DNA of 64,000 bases from Basidiobolus meristosporus CBS 931.73 (GCA_002104905.1 MCFE01000045.1:62001-126000), one strand, 5' to 3'; shown: positions 43,977 to 57,273, counted from the stretch's first letter. Notes: generated from the sequence alone by a model not told the origin. Numbers and translations: made by a program.

Positions 43977-46900
43977 GTTTACTACTGTTATTACTGGAAT
44001 TTTTCCCTCTGCTGAAAAGTTGGATGGATCTAACTACCAAGTGTGGAAGGTGAAGATGTAGATGCTGCTACAAGAAAGAGGCCTTTGGGATATTGTCATG
44101 GGAGAAGAATGCCCTCCTAAAAACGTGGGAGAGGGAGCCTTAAAGTACCAGAAGAAGAACAAAGTGCCTTTAACTGCATTTGCCTTAATGTCAAGGACAA
44201 ATTGCTAATTCAATGCTCAAGAGCAAAAACGGCAAAGAATGCCTGGAAAGCATTAGAAGACACCTACCAGTCATGTTCAGCTGCCAAGAAAATGTATCTG
44301 AGACAAAAATTCTTTACTACAAAGATGCTGCCAGGAGAAGAAATGAAAAATCTAATTAACAGAATTACCCTGCTGGTAGATGAGATGGAATCTGTGGGCG
44401 TACCAGCTACTGATGAGGATGTGATAGTTACCATCCTGAATAGCCTGACAGACAGGTTTCAGGGCCTTGTATCAGCCCTAGAGTCCAGAACTGAAGATCT
44501 GACCTTATATTACGTATATGGAAGGCTCCTGGATGAAGAATTAAGAAAATCAAGCGCCAATAAGAAGGAAGAAGAAAATGCTTTAACAAGCAATGACAAC
44601 CAACAAAGGAGGTACCCAAGACCCTACAAAGGCAACAGCAACCTGTTTTGTAAATACTGCAAAAGGAAAGGACACACATCAGACCGGTGTCTCAAAAAGA
44701 AAGATAATCAGCAAAAGAAGCCTGAATATGGAAATGCTGCAACAACTGAAGATACACTATTCATATCTGCACTAAATATGACCACAAGCAAGGATTCTCA
44801 GATGTGGTATATTGACTCTGGAGCATCTTAACACTTTACACACCAAAAAGAACTTTTTACCCAATATCAAGAAATTCCAATTAAGAAGGTTTTCATGGGT
44901 GACAATAGAGCACTTGATGCAGTGGGAGAAGGAACTATCCAAGTAAACCTTAGAAGCAGTGAAGGAAGCCATACACTGACCTTTAAAGAAGTACTCTATG
45001 TACCAGAAATAGCCAAGAACCTACTCTCTGTAAGCAAGGCCACAGCAGAAGGACTCAGTTTCAGTTTTGACAATTCTGGATGCAGGATCACTGATCAAAA
45101 TGGTGCTCATATTGCTTTGGACATCAGAGATCAGAATCTATACAAGTTGACTTATATTCCATCATATCTGGAAGCCAATATAAGTAACTTAAATGAAGAA
45201 ACACCAATGCATTGGCACAGGAAATTTGGACACATCAATTTTGATTATTTGCGCAAAATGATCAAAGATCAGCTAATTTCTGGAGTGAAAATTGATCCCC
45301 CAGCTAATTTGGAGCACTGTGAAGCCTGCATATATGGGAAACAAGTCAGACAACCATTCAAGAGCTCTGGGTTAATCAAAACTAAGAAAAAATTAGATCT
45401 AATTCACTCAGTTCTGTGTGGACCTATGCAAAACTTATCCTTAGGTGGGATGAAGTACTTAATCACCTTTATTGATGATTATACAAGATACACATGGGTC
45501 TACTTCATGGAGAGAAAGGAAGAATCTCTGTCTAAGCTCAGGGAGTTTAAGGCCATGGTGGAGAGAGAAACTGGTGAAAAAATCAAGAAAATACGCTCTG
45601 ACAATGGTGGAGATTATACCTCAAAACTCTTCATCCACTTCTGCAAAATTCATGGGATAATGCAAGAGACTACTGTACCATACTCCCCACAGCAAAATGG
45701 AGTAGTAGAACAAGCTAACAGATCAATAAATGATATGGCAAGATCTATGATCCATGATCAAAAATTATCCTATGATTTTTGGGCGGAATCAGTTGCCACT
45801 GCTGTATACCTTAAAAATAGGAGTTATAACAGAATACTTTGTGATTCTACTCCATTTGAAGCATGGTATGGATACAGACCAAGTGCAGAACATCTAAGAA
45901 TATTTGGGTGTACAGCATATGCCAAAAAGCTGGCCGGAAATCAGTCAAAATTTGAGCCAAAGAGTGTAAAATGCATATTTTTGGGCTACTGCAATGAGAG
46001 TAAGGCATACAGACTCTACAATACCAAAGCAAAGAAGCTTATCAAGTCCATGGATGTGTTGTTTGATGAAAATTCAAAATTTTCACAAAAAATGACATCA
46101 GATGATGACAAATATTTGATCTCAAGTCCACCAATTGTCAGGATTGAATCAGAGCAAAACAATGAAAATTTTTCACTCCAGAGGACTCTACAACTGTGGT
46201 TCAGCCGGAATCAGTGCCCAGGAATATCCCAGAAGTGATCATTCCAGAATCAAATGTCCAGAGATCCAATTGGACAAGAAATAGCCCAAATTACTATATC
46301 AATGAGGGTACAAACTTAGCCTATGCCTATTCAGTCCATGTTGATCAACCCCAGAGTGTAAAAGAGGCCCTAAATAGCCCTCAGACAAGGTTTTGGAGAT
46401 CTGCAATGACTGAGGAATATCAGGGACTGATGGAAAATCAAACTTGGGACTTAGTCAAATTACCAATCAACCAAAAATCAATTGGATGCAGATGGGTCTT
46501 CAAGACAAAATACAAGGCTGATGGTACAACTGAAAGATAGAAAGCAAGACTTGTGGCCAAAGGATACTCTCAAACAAAAGGACTTGACTATACTGAGACC
46601 TTTGCACCGATAGCCAAGTTTAATTCCATCAGATTAATATTGGCTATTGCAGCCAAATATAAGTTTTTTATTCATCAAATGATGTAAAAACTGCATTTTT
46701 GAATGGAGAACCTTGATGAGGACGTTTATATGGACCAGCCTGATGGGTTTGTTGACCAAGATAACCCCCATTTGGTCTGCAAGCTTAAAAAGTCACTATA
46801 TGGTCTCAAACAATCACCAAGAGCCTGGAATTGCAAGATAGATTCTTATTTGGAATCTTTGAGTTTCAAAAGGAGTAATACTGACTATAGTATATACTAT

Positions 46901-47917
46901 AAGCCAGATAGAGCAAATCCAGTTCTATTAGCTCTATATGTGGATGATCTTATTATAGCCGCCAATAACCTAAAAACATTGGAAGAGACTAAATCCAGCC
47001 TATCTAAGGAGTTCAAGATGTCCAATCTAGGAGAGCTTAGTTACTACTTAGGGATTAAGTTCTCCATAGACAGAAGTACCCAGACTATCACCCTAAGCCA
47101 ATCCAAGTATATTCAAGATATACTAAAGAAGTACAAAATGATAGACTGTAAAACGGCAGCTACCCCAATGGAGACAAACCTTAACTTGGTCAAAACTCAA
47201 CCAAATTAAGAGAGCTTGGTGCCATGTGAAAGCCCTGACTTTCCTTATCAATCTATGGTCAGCAGTCTGATGTATATAATGCTTGGAACACGTCCAGATA
47301 TCTCATATTCAGTGGGAGTTGTCAGCCAACATAATCAGAATTATGGATCTGATCATATTGCAGCAATTAAGCGGATTTTTAGATACCTAAAAGGAACTGC
47401 TGATATCTGCTTAAGATACACTTATAAGGATTCAGATCAGGATCTTGTGGGATACTCTGATGTTGATTGGGGACAAAATTTGGAAGACAGAAGATTCACC
47501 ACAGGATACACCTTTCTTTACTGTAAAGGAGCAATTTCATGGAACTCAAGAAAGCAGCCAACTGTAGCACTTTCTACTACAGAGGCAGAGTATATGGCAG
47601 CCTGTGAAGCTACAAAAGAAGCAATGTGGTTAAGAAAGCTCTTTACAGATTTAGGCCTATGTCAAAAAACTCCTATTACTTTATTTCAAGATAATCAAGG
47701 ATGTATACAATTAGGTAGAATTCCAACTTTTCATGCTAGAACCAAGCACATAGATATTAGACATCATTTCATACATGAAGCTATAGAGAATAACTTAGTT
47801 AGCTTAGTTTACTGTCCTACAGATGAAATGATTGCAGACATATTTACCAAGCCATTAGCTAGAGACAAGTTTGAATATCTTAGGTCAAAATTAGGACTAG
47901 TCAGTATGAACATTTAG
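43977..47917 (+). pseudogene. Copia-1b gag-pol (multiple breaks)
   Basis: Gag-protease-integrase-RT-RNase H in copia order. Breaks: a TAG in gag (about 44059), a frameshift near 44150, TAA in the protease motif DSGAS* (44829), the shared -1 frame change at 46166-46172, TAG near 46539, a frameshift near 46680, and TAA near 47208. The first integrase Asp is Val (IHSVLCGP). The zinc knuckle here is complete (CKYCKRKGHTSDRC) and RT has YVDDLIIA. Confidence 0.88.
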
Positions 47918-47928
47918 CTGAGTGGGAG

Positions 47929-48277
47929 TGTTGTAAAAATTTGTATTTCCACCTAAATATTCACCTAACTTAGTCACTTAGATCATCACCTTCAAATCCT
48001 AGAGAATACTGACCAAATTCCTTGTTGGGATTTACTTAGAATATTTTCACCAAAATACCAGGTACCCAGAACATGAAAATTCTCAAAGTTGTCCAAACAG
48101 CCCCAAACTTTGCACACATGTTCTTGGGACCTTCCTTAACCTATTCTACATGTTTGTAATGCCAAGACCAGGTAAAAGTATAAATACTACTTTTACATTC
48201 AATAAATCATTAAGTGAAAACCACATAATCTACTAGTTCTCCAAATCACTTCCAATATCTCCAAGACTCTTACAACA
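47929..48277 (+). repeat. 3' LTR of copia-1b
   Basis: 349 bp, preceded by the purine tract CTGAGTGGGAG. Confidence 0.92.
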
Positions 48278-48808
48278 GAATGAACAGTGGCATAAAGCCG
48301 TTGGGTCCCCACCAAAGTTGTGGAACCAGAACATTACAGCAGAAATACTTATTGAGTGGCAGCTTTAGTGGAGTTACTTATTGAGTGTGAGGTTGGGCTT
48401 AATGTTAGTGTAGGGTATACGGACTTGTATAACATGATACAATTGGCAACTAAGGTATAACTGAAGCTTCAATGGAAATAAATTAATCTGACACATCAAC
48501 ATAAGTGAAACAGTTGAGTCAGGAAGTAAGGAGTGTGAAAAAGAGGCAATAGCCAATCAATGCACACAAGCATAGGAGGCAATAGAGTGCCTGGGATCAG
48601 AAAGTGAGCAAATTGGCAGGGAATCAATCAGAAGCCACTTATACAATGTTATGATGAGAATTTTGACTAAGTTTTATGTGAAATCTGGGGTGCAATTACT
48701 TTCAATGGTCTCTGGACAGTGTCCTGACAGGATCAGTACCTCTTAGTCAAGGGACTTTAGCTGTGTGATGGCCTTTTGACAGGATCATCTCAATAATTTC
48801 TCATAGGG
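48278..48808 (+). repeat. ORF1 end and ORF1-side terminal region, copy G
   Basis: The first about 85 bp finish ORF1. The rest is the noncoding subterminal region ending in the element end TCATAGGG (48808). It carries AATGGCC/TGATGGCC-type motifs in both orientations and the shared GACAGTGTCCTGACAGGATC palindrome-like stretch. It is closely repeated at 55279-55473. Confidence 0.65.
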
Positions 48809-50919
48809 TGATTACCCATGCATTGTGGCTGCTTAGTGTCTTAATGCCATAGGCATAGGTGTCTCCATGTGCACATCTGTTCTCATTATTTCCCACCTCT
48901 TCCTGGTGATCCTCAATGTACCAACTCATCACATCCATAACAGACTTGAAAGTAATAATCCTGGTAAGATTTGGATATGGTAGTACCTGCAACTTGACTT
49001 GTCTTCCTATCTCCCACACATATGCACCTTAGGAAACTCCCAGAAGGTGAAGCAAGGCCCAATATTCTCCACACACCAAGCAAGATGGAGTAGTAAATGG
49101 ATACAGCAGCAGCAGAGATCTATGCATTCAGCTCTATGTTTGTAGTATAGCTGCTCTAATCATGTTACAAGCTCTTTGCACAAAAGCTGTAGATGCATCA
49201 ATTTGGCATTGGTGACCCGCTTCTGGATAAATAATCCTACAATACCTACATCTGACTCCCAATGCTTCCAATATACTCATGATAGAAATGACTTCAGAAG
49301 GCCACTTGAACAAACACATATCCAGTTCATGCAGTCCTTGCACTTGTATTGTTGCACATGCCTATGAATGTTGATTGGAGCCCATGAGAAGTACTTAGGG
49401 TAGCAGATGCTCTGTAATATTTTGCCAATTCTTTCAGATTTATCAGGAATCTCAAAGGGCTCATTTAGCTTGAAATGTCCTATGTACCATTTGATTGTCA
49501 GTGTAGGGATATGGCTGAACGGCAAGTGCATTGCTCCCCATAGAAAGCTTTTGCTCCAATAGATAGACTCTATCTTCAGTATCTCCAATTTCCAATTAAT
49601 TCTATATTCTGGTCAATGGCTTATAGCTTGCCAACTCTGCTGCAATTGCATGCTGACTTTTGTATGCTCTCTGTGGGATAGTGCTGTTCTTAGTGTTGAT
49701 GTTTGGGTAATAATAATGTGTGTGAGTAATAGCATATGTCCCCTGGTTCTCACATATTCAACAGCAATATTGCCCATTGTCCCCACAAAAGCCAGTTATC
49801 TTGCTGATGGCTGGGGTATCTCCAATACACATAATAATATGTTCTTTGACATGACAGCCATTTACTATTATCCTATTAGAAAGCATACAAAATTCATCCA
49901 GCAATGGATACAAGTAGCTATTTAGGTTGGGCAGTGATTTAGGCCCAGATACCAGTGAGACTACTGTCCAATTTCTGACCTGTTACTGTAAGCTGGGTGG
50001 TAAGTTCAGGTTGATGATAATCAGTAGCCAGCAGGATTTGCTGGTAGAGTACTAGTTTGATGAGAATCTATCAAGTGCTAAGGCAAAGGCTTGGTCATAC
50101 ATACCTTCAATGTAGATCTTACTTCTTAACTGTTTGTAATGTTTGCCATCAAATGTATCAGATATGTTTGTGCTTGACATATACAAGTGTGATACTTTAT
50201 AGCTTCACAATATTTGTTGGACCTCATAAGCTTCTTTTGATGGGGTATTACTGGAATATGTCTGGCGTGTGAACAATGTTTTATATGTTGCCAGTCACAT
50301 GAAAGTTGTCCATTTATACCATGTACATGGTAAGTTGCATCCCAGGATGCTTTTGGCATGGACTAGTATTAAGTCCTCAAAGCCCCCATTATAGGTATTA
50401 GTGAAAAGGCACCACTTCACTAGCCACAACATCACATCATACTCCAGTGAGTGGATTACTGGGCTCACATGACTCCATAAAGTATCCTGGGCATTTTCTT
50501 CCATGGGCGTTGTCTCATTGAATAATGAGATTTTGCCAGGCTCATGCGGGGTACTGTTGTTGGGGAAGATAGGCTCACAATTCATCAGTGAGCCTGCTTC
50601 TTCAGCGGTATCACTCTGCGTGCCATATTCAGTAGGCTGGGGCAAGCCTAAAGGCATCACAAACTCACCTGACTCAGTTTGCATAAGGTGACAAGTATGG
50701 CTAGGTGCCATTATAGAATTATCCATCAGCCAGCTAGATATTGTTGGTACAGTAGTTACTGGTGAATGGTCAAATATGACATGTGTGGCAAAACACTAGT
50801 ATGATCCTTGTAATACTTCCTATGCTGTCTGTGTGCTTCTGGCTGAGAGGCTTGCCACAAAATCCACATGGTCTTTTTTCTCTTCTCTTATGGTTTTGAG
50901 TCAAAGTAGTCTTATCCAT
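48809..50919 (-). pseudogene. tnp2: Tnp2 transposase, copy E
   Basis: The ATG is at 50919-50917 (MDKTTLTQNHKRREKRPCGFCGKPLS). The frame 50726-50295 (SGEFVMPLGLPQPTEYGTQSD on to CTWYKWTTFM) covers the N-terminal third. Core pieces follow at 50359-50126 and 49925-49650, then FLWGAMHLPFSHI at 49588-49277. C-terminal CGEIGRQVKL-like sequence occurs near 49019-48801. Frameshifts separate them. The C-terminus is cut at 48809 by the end of copy G. Confidence 0.78.
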
Positions 50920-51141
50920 GAGGCAAACAGCTTGACATTTAACAATGTAAAGTTATTATATCACTTTTTTGTTAATATTAATGAGAATTTAAGAAAGACT
51001 TGTACTTGAGACTTTGCACCTACATGAATGTAAGATTCAATGGTGACCTACCATAGTAAGCATTATAAATAAAGTTGTGGCACCACATATACACATATAT
51101 GTAGCACCATTTCCCCTTTGATTTGACTCAATTCTGTATAT
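50920..51141. promoter_or_regulatory. Divergent ORF1/tnp2 intergenic region, copy E
   Basis: 222 bp between start codons, uninterrupted and collinear with copies A and B. The two genes point away from each other. Confidence 0.6.
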
Positions 51142-53771
51142 ATGCCACCAAAAAATAAAGCAAAGTTGTCTGATTCCAAACTAAGCCCTACTACCGGTGT
51201 AGTGGGGTGACAGTGACACCCACTGACAGATGTGCTCATTCCTGTCTTTTCTACTTCCCTATATCTCTACTACACTTATTTTAGTTTTATCCCATTTGTC
51301 TTACCCAATTAGTACTATCCCATAAGCTGGTTGACTATCACACCTGCTTACCTTATTGCATAAGTTACCCCTCACTTTATGTAAGATTACTAGCTATAAG
51401 TACTTCTATATTAGGCAAGTACCCGCGCCAGTACCCGTGACACATGATCAACCTGTGTCACCATCCCTACCATACACAGGTTTCAGAATACTGATTCCTG
51501 ATTGGTTGGATGTGCTGTGCCTCTTAGAACCTTCCAGCACCTACTTAGAACATTCTTAGGTCATTCTGATGTCATTAAGATTTCTATTGATATCCGGAAC
51601 CTTCTGGAACACCATGATTAGTAATCACTTAGCCAGTAAGAAAAGTATATAAGGGAGGCTATCCCTCAACAATAAATCATCATCCCTTTTATCAATATAC
51701 AGACTTGTTGATTAGTGTGATCACTGCTACCTGCTGCTACCTGAACTTCCAACCCCAGACCACAGGAAACTCCCAGGAAACCGTGCTGACAGCCAACTGA
51801 CCTTGGAGGCACTACTTGTGAGGAATACTCAGAGTAGGTAACTTTTATTATATTTGATTCTTTCCCAAGTTTGTTCTTGTACAGGCAAAGATATTTTTCT
51901 GTCTTTGCAACTATTGACCACAGCTGCATTCTTATCAAGTCCCTGCTGGTGGAGTTTACAGTTGTTTTGACTTTGGATGCTTTAGTACATTGTCATCTCA
52001 AAGGACGCTGAACCCAGCACATACTTTTGTTAAGACGCCAACTAAGTTGGGGATTGTAGCTCAATAGTTTTCCCTTGACAAGCTTGTGGCTTTATTCCCC
52101 TTCACATTAGATTAGAGACAGAACCCATGTATTCCTAGCAAGCGTTTGCCAGAGGTTATTGCACCCAGTGAACACCCCACACACAAAACACTTGAGAAGT
52201 GTTGGACGTATCTCTCCCTTGGACTTATACACCACAACACCGGCAGCAGTAGAAGAACAGTTGGACAACACCTGCTTTGACATTCAGTGCAATAAGGGGG
52301 CTACAGCAAAAAAAGGCCCTGCAGACAGTGTGCCCACTGAAGGTAATAACACAGACTCCTTAGGCTCTCAGTCAAGTGGGCAATTTGTTATCTCTGCAGA
52401 GCTGCCAGCTGACCATAATGCTGAGGCAGATGAGAATGTAGCAAAAGCAGTACCTTTGGGTGAAGACCAGCAAGTTGCAGTTATAACATCATCACCACCT
52501 GTATTAGCAATTATGCTGTCAGCTCATACCAAGGCATTTATGCAGCAATTAGGTGCAGTAGCTGATAGGATAGATGCAATTGCCTAGAGAAATCAGGAAC
52601 TGATCCAGAAACCAGATGAGAGGATCAAAGGTGTTGAGCAATCAATATCCCAGGTAGAGAATGCAGTATCTTTACTGCAAAGAAGGATCTCAAGTAGCTT
52701 AATGCCATAGCCAAGAAGTGAGCCTTTTCCCAATGTAAATGCAAAGGAACACTGTAGAGTCTTTGAAGCACAACAACAGTGCCCAAAGATAAAGCCCACC
52801 AAAAAGCCTATCAAAGCATGGGAGGGAGTCAATGTAGTGATTATACCAAATCCTAAAAATTGAAAGACATTGAAGATCTGTGAAGCCATTGAATGTAATG
52901 ATGAGGAGTGGGCTAATATTCACAAGGCTGTTAGAAGTCCATCACACTAACATCTTAAGGCTGGCATACCATGGGACCATCAAGAACTCAAGGCCAACTA
53001 GAATGTGCTTGACCTGCTCTGTGAGCATTATCCTGGGTTAAAATCAGCAAACAGATTTTGGGCCAGCATTGGCATGCTAAGAAGGTATCTTAAGAATAGC
53101 AGAAACTATTAAAGGCCATGGAACAAGGGTACAATGGCTTAACACCAGCAGCTTCCTCAAGAGCCTGTCACAAGCATGGCCAAAAGCTCCAAACAAGCAT
53201 TAAAGAGACACCTGGTAGCTGGAAGAGTGCTAATAAGGGGAAAGCAGGCAGACACAGGTACACCAGCACAGCATTCACCAAGGAAACATTGTAGTTCTAC
53301 TCAAGAAACACTCAATTAAAGTAGCAGTGAAGGACCTGGCGGTGCTTAAAACCAGCAGCTCTCTCAGGATCCTGTCACAGCATGGGCTGAGAGCCTGAAA
53401 CAAGCAGAAAAGATGCATCAGGCTGCCTGCTGATTGACAGCAAGGGAAAAGCAGGCCAAAACAGATGCATCAGAGCAGTATTTATCAAGCAGAGAACATA
53501 ATGTGGTACAAGAAGCACTCAGACAAAGTATCAATGAAAGACCTTGCAGTGACAAAGGAAAAAAAGTCTACCCAATCCAGAGACAGGGACGTGCAAGAAA
53601 AAATCTGCAGCTCTTGCCAGTTAATGCCGTAAGGCCAGAGCAGACTGGATTCCATCATATCCAAGAAGAGTTACCAACAAGAAAATAGCTGCGTTCACAA
53701 GAGTTGGAAGCCAAACCAGTTGAGCTATACTCCAGTGATGTGGATGAGTTTGCAGCAAAAGGCAACTCATC
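51142..53771 (+). pseudogene. ORF1, copy E, split by a solo LTR
   Basis: ATG at 51142 (MPPKNKAKLSDSKLSPTT), interrupted by the LTR 51198-52239, then the frame to 52587 (FDIQCNKGATAKKGPADSVPTEGNNTDSLGSQS on to HTKAFMQQLGAVADRIDAIA*). Beyond a stop, traces of the coiled coil, CEAIECNDEEWANIHKAVRS (about 52890) and FWASIGMLRRYLKNSRNYQR (about 53055-53115) follow. Two QQLPQEPVT units about 210 bp apart (53141, 53352) precede the C-terminal part, which is cut at 53771 by copy H. Confidence 0.72.
51198..52239 (+). mobile_element. Solo LTR, 1042 bp, second copy
   Basis: TGTAGTGGGG to CACCACAACA, flanked by CCGG (51194-51197, 52240-52243). It is the inverse complement of the LTR at 2711-3781, with one deletion of about 30-50 bp. 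TATATAAG at 51646 and AATAAATC shortly after set the orientation. Confidence 0.85.
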
Positions 53772-54929
53772 TCCTATGAAAAATAATTTGGTCCCACATG
53801 TGGATCCAATCCAGATCAGTAGTCAAGATCCTGTTTAGAGACCATCAAAATACCAGCAGCTTGGAATTAGTGACCCTCTTAACAATCTTATGACAGGGCC
53901 ACAATGGTGTTTTGCAAATTTAATTACCAAATAAAGGGATAACACTTGACAAGATTTGATTAGAGCTGTGACAATAATTGCATGGTACTGTTGCAGTCTT
54001 TTAGCGTTCTACAGCTATTTTAAGTGGATCCAACCAGCCAGGACATCCAATTCGCTTATATGGTAGGATATCTAACGGTATTTTGACGGCCTCACAGTGA
54101 GACTCTGATGGCATTATATTGGCAGTATGATGGCCTACAGCTGGGTCTGTATAATGCTACTGTACCAATTTACCAAATGGCATTTCCTTTTTCTACCTCC
54201 CCTTGTGCAATTCATATATTCCACTGTAGAATCATCCCTCTTTATTTGCTGACCCACTACTACCTTGTGTATTCCACATATAGTTTGAATCAGAAAAAAC
54301 TATGGCTTCTTGCTTACTGACCTCCACAACCATGCACACCTGCCACAATTGACATACTTCAATCACCTAAACTTCATGGCTTTTTAGTGTGATACTTGCA
54401 AAGTTGCAATACACCTTGTACTGGTGATAACCTACAAGACCTGCAAACATATGCATGGTTATTGCCACTTTTGCCATGAATACCTCCTGAATATCCACAA
54501 AGAACTTCTCAGTATTTAGCCAATATATTCCTTCTCCCTGCTGGTTTCTAGTCCCCCTTATAGGTGTGCTTACATTTATTGCAAAATAAAGGTCAAAAAT
54601 TGTATTTTATCCTGCCCAATGGGTGAAGCACAGGGGCTGCTTTGCATGATAATGAATATCTATGTTTTACACTCTGTGGCCAAGTACAGGTCTGCTTGGC
54701 CTCCCTGGCACACTAAGGCATCTTTTGGCACCTATAGCTCAATGTAGCACTATCCAACAGAACAAGTCTATTGAATGGTGTATTATTGTCTGGTGACCAA
54801 GAGAAGTCTGGCATTCCTTGGTAGAGCTTTCCTAATAAAAATTAGGTGCTTGTTGCACCCAACCCAACTTTGCATTACTTAACTGATTACGCATGCATTG
54901 GGGCTGCTTAGCTCTTAATGCCATGAGCA
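53772..54929 (-). mobile_element. Tnp2 transposon, copy H (tnp2-side end only)
   Basis: It begins with the tnp2-side end TCCTATGAAAAATAA (first C changed) inside ORF1 of copy E. It continues as the inverted subterminal tail and the tnp2 C-terminal region (54300-54929), with an AGACTTGTT arm at 54575-54769. It is cut by a copia LTR at 54930; the other end is not present. Confidence 0.65.
54575..54769. mobile_element. AGACTTGTT element arm in copy H
   Basis: It ends AACAAGTCT followed by ATTGAATGGTG, the same target site as the 16613 arm (inverted). It matches the outer half of arm 2 of the 845 foldback. The left limit is approximate. Confidence 0.65.
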
Positions 54930-55278
54930 TGTTGTAAAAATTTGTACTTCCACATAAATATTCACCTAACTTAGACACTTAGATCATCACATTCAAATCC
55001 TAGAGAGTACTGACCAAATTCCTTGTTGGGATTTACTTAGAATATTTTCACCAAAATACCAGGTACCCAGAACATAAAAATTCTCAAAGTTGTCCAAACA
55101 GCCCCAAACTTTGCACACATGTTCTTGGGACCTTCCTTAACCTATCCTACGTGTTTGTAATGCCAAGACCAGGTAAAAGTATAAATACTACTTTTACATT
55201 CAATAAATCATTAAGTGAAAACCACATAATCTACTAGTTCTCCAAATCACTTCCAATATCTCCAAGACTCTTACAACA
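54930..55278 (+). repeat. Copia-1 LTR without target duplication
   Basis: 349 bp, complete. The left flank is tnp2 (GAGCA), and the right flank GAATGAACAGTGG equals the right flank of copia-1b at 48278. The mismatched flanks mean that it formed by recombination between LTRs of different insertions, or by misassembly. Confidence 0.85.
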
Positions 55279-55473
55279 GAATGAACAGTGGCATAAAGCC
55301 GTTGGGTCCCCACCAAAGTTGTGGAACCAGAACATTACAGCAGAAATACTTATTGAGTGGCAGATTTTAATGGAGTTACTAATTGAGTGTGAGGTTGGGC
55401 TTAATGTTAGTGTAGGGTATAGGGACTTGTATAGCGTGATACAATTGGCAACTAAGGTATAACTGAAGCTTCA
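55279..55473 (+). repeat. ORF1 3' end, second copy of the 48278 flank
   Basis: Nearly the same as 48278-48475 (a few differences around 55363-55385). It breaks off in AAGCTTCAA at 55473, where gypsy pol begins. Confidence 0.7.
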
Positions 55474-57273
55474 ATTTGCAAACTTGGTCAGCATTCTTCC
55501 AAATAATCCATTAAACCATTCAGTGACTCCATTAGTTCTGGGGTGATATGCCAAGGTTTTCAAGTGTTTGATCTGCTGCATTTCCAGGTAAGCTTCCAAT
55601 GTCTTTGCCATAAAGTTTGCACCTCTATTGGACACAATCTCTATAGGGCATTCCAACATCATAAGGATCTCATGGTAGATGAAACTTGCAATTTCTTGTT
55701 CACTGGCTATAGCATGTTTACACCAGCTTCTCAATGTCATGTTTCATTCTGGGCCACCATGCTCTGGCTTGCACAAGGCTATAGGTTCTCTCAGCTCCAA
55801 GATGTCCATATCTGTTGTGTAGCTTATGCATAAATCCAGGCAAGCAACTTAAGGGCAATAGGTGATAGGGCTTCCATCAACAATTTGGTTGAGTGTTTCA
55901 TCCTGTACTACAAACTTGCTGGCTTCATCCCAGATTGTCTTCTTGATATCTTCATCCACCTCATTAAGAATGGCTTGATCCTCCAAGTACTTTAGTAATA
56001 GGCTAGGCCAATCTGATTCATGCACCAAGTTGAGTTGTGTAACATGTTCTAATCTTGGTAAAGCATCAGCAACCATGTTGTTTTTTCCAGGGCAGTAGAT
56101 AATCTCCAAATCAAATTGCTGAACGTATTCACTTCATCTTGGCATTCTTCTAGAGAGTACCCTCTGAGTAAATCTATACTTGATGGAGGCATGATCAGTC
56201 TTCACAGTGCATTTGACTCCTTCAATATAGCATCTCCATGTATTCAAACAGTGTATTATAGCAAGCATCTCCTTCTCATGCACTGGATAGTTTTGTTCTG
56301 CTGAGTTCAGTGTCTTGGATTCAAAGACAAGGGGGTAGTCCTTTCCATTGTGTTCTTGGCTTAACACTTCATCAATTGCATAATCTGAAGCATCTGTGCA
56401 CAGAGTAAACTCTTTTCTGAAGCCAGGTATTCTTTAGCTTGGTAGCTTAGCAAGTTCATTCTGCAGCATCTGGAAGGCAGCCTCACAAGCTATGTCCCAC
56501 TTGTAGATATTGTCTTTTGTGAGCATCTGGAAGGCAGCCTTGCAAGCTATGTCCCACTTGTAAGTATTGTCTTTCTTGGGGATATCAGTTAAAGGGACTG
56601 CAATACTTGCAAAGGACTTGACAAATCTCTGATAATAGGAAACCATTCCAAGGAATCATCTGGGCCATGATATGCTATGGGGATGCTTTAGATTCTTGAT
56701 AACTTCAACCTTCTTAGGGTCTAAGGTTACTCCTGTGCTAGTCACTATGTGTCCCTGATATTCAACATGTTCCTTGAGGAATTCACACTTGGGTACCTTG
56801 GCATAAAGCTTGTTCACTCTTAGCTTCTTCAAGACCTTTTCAATGTGCAATAAGTGATCCTCTTCTGTCTTGATGTACATCAATATATCATCTAGGTAGA
56901 TTATCGCAAACTTTTCTAAGTACTCCCAGAAGACAGTCTGCATCAGGGTCATGAATGGTGCAGGGGCATTGGTGAGGGCAAAACTCATGACTAAGTACTT
57001 CTAATGTCCATATCTGGTCCTGAATGCTGTCTTACAGATGTCTTCTGGCTTCACCCTAATCTGCTTATACCCTGACATGAGGTCAATCTTGCTGAAAAGA
57101 ATGGCTCCATTGAATTGACCTAAAAGCTGATCAATCCAAGGTATGGGGTACTTATTCTTCACAGTAACTGATCTGGGATAGATATTCTTCTGGTGTATGG
57201 AAGGTGAGTTCTGAGTCTTCTTCAAATTCATCCTCCATGTTACTATGCTCCAGGGCCTGAATATGGTCAAAGG
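55474..57273 (-). pseudogene. Gypsy pol fragment, inverted duplicate of 25735-27535
   Basis: On minus: RT ([59 protein letters not shown]), RNase H (FESKTLNSAEQNYPVHEKEMLAIIHCLNTWRCYIEGVKCTVKTDHASIKYRFTQRV), and integrase to MLTKFAN. It shares with 25735 the same protease/RT deletion, the same tandem duplication and the same copia junction. It has fewer stops than the other copy. Integrase again has SNRG. Confidence 0.8.

Larger units (their letters stand above)
43595..48277 (+). mobile_element. Copia-1b, full length, in ORF1 of Tnp2 copy G
   Basis: 4683 bp, LTRs 43595-43943 and 47929-48277 (349 bp each), flanked by GAATG (43590-43594, 48278-48282). Primer site GGTTATGAACCCC at 43944. Removing it rejoins ORF1. 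Confidence 0.93.
42790..48808 (+). mobile_element. Tnp2 transposon, copy G (ORF1 half) with nested copia-1
   Basis: The ORF1 C-terminal half (42790-43594 and 48278 to about 48420) is split by copia-1b. The 3' subterminal region then runs to the end TTTCTCATAGGG at 48808. The tnp2 half is missing. The right end abuts the interior of tnp2 copy E at 48809, so G probably inserted there. Confidence 0.7.

Noticed and set aside
44200-47210. CpA to TpA stop codons in copia-1b (44829, 47208) as repeat-induced point mutation
   Set aside because: Only two of about seven lesions fit, others are indels or A to T and C to G changes, and the copies remain near-identical; RIP would give dense one-sided C to T change.
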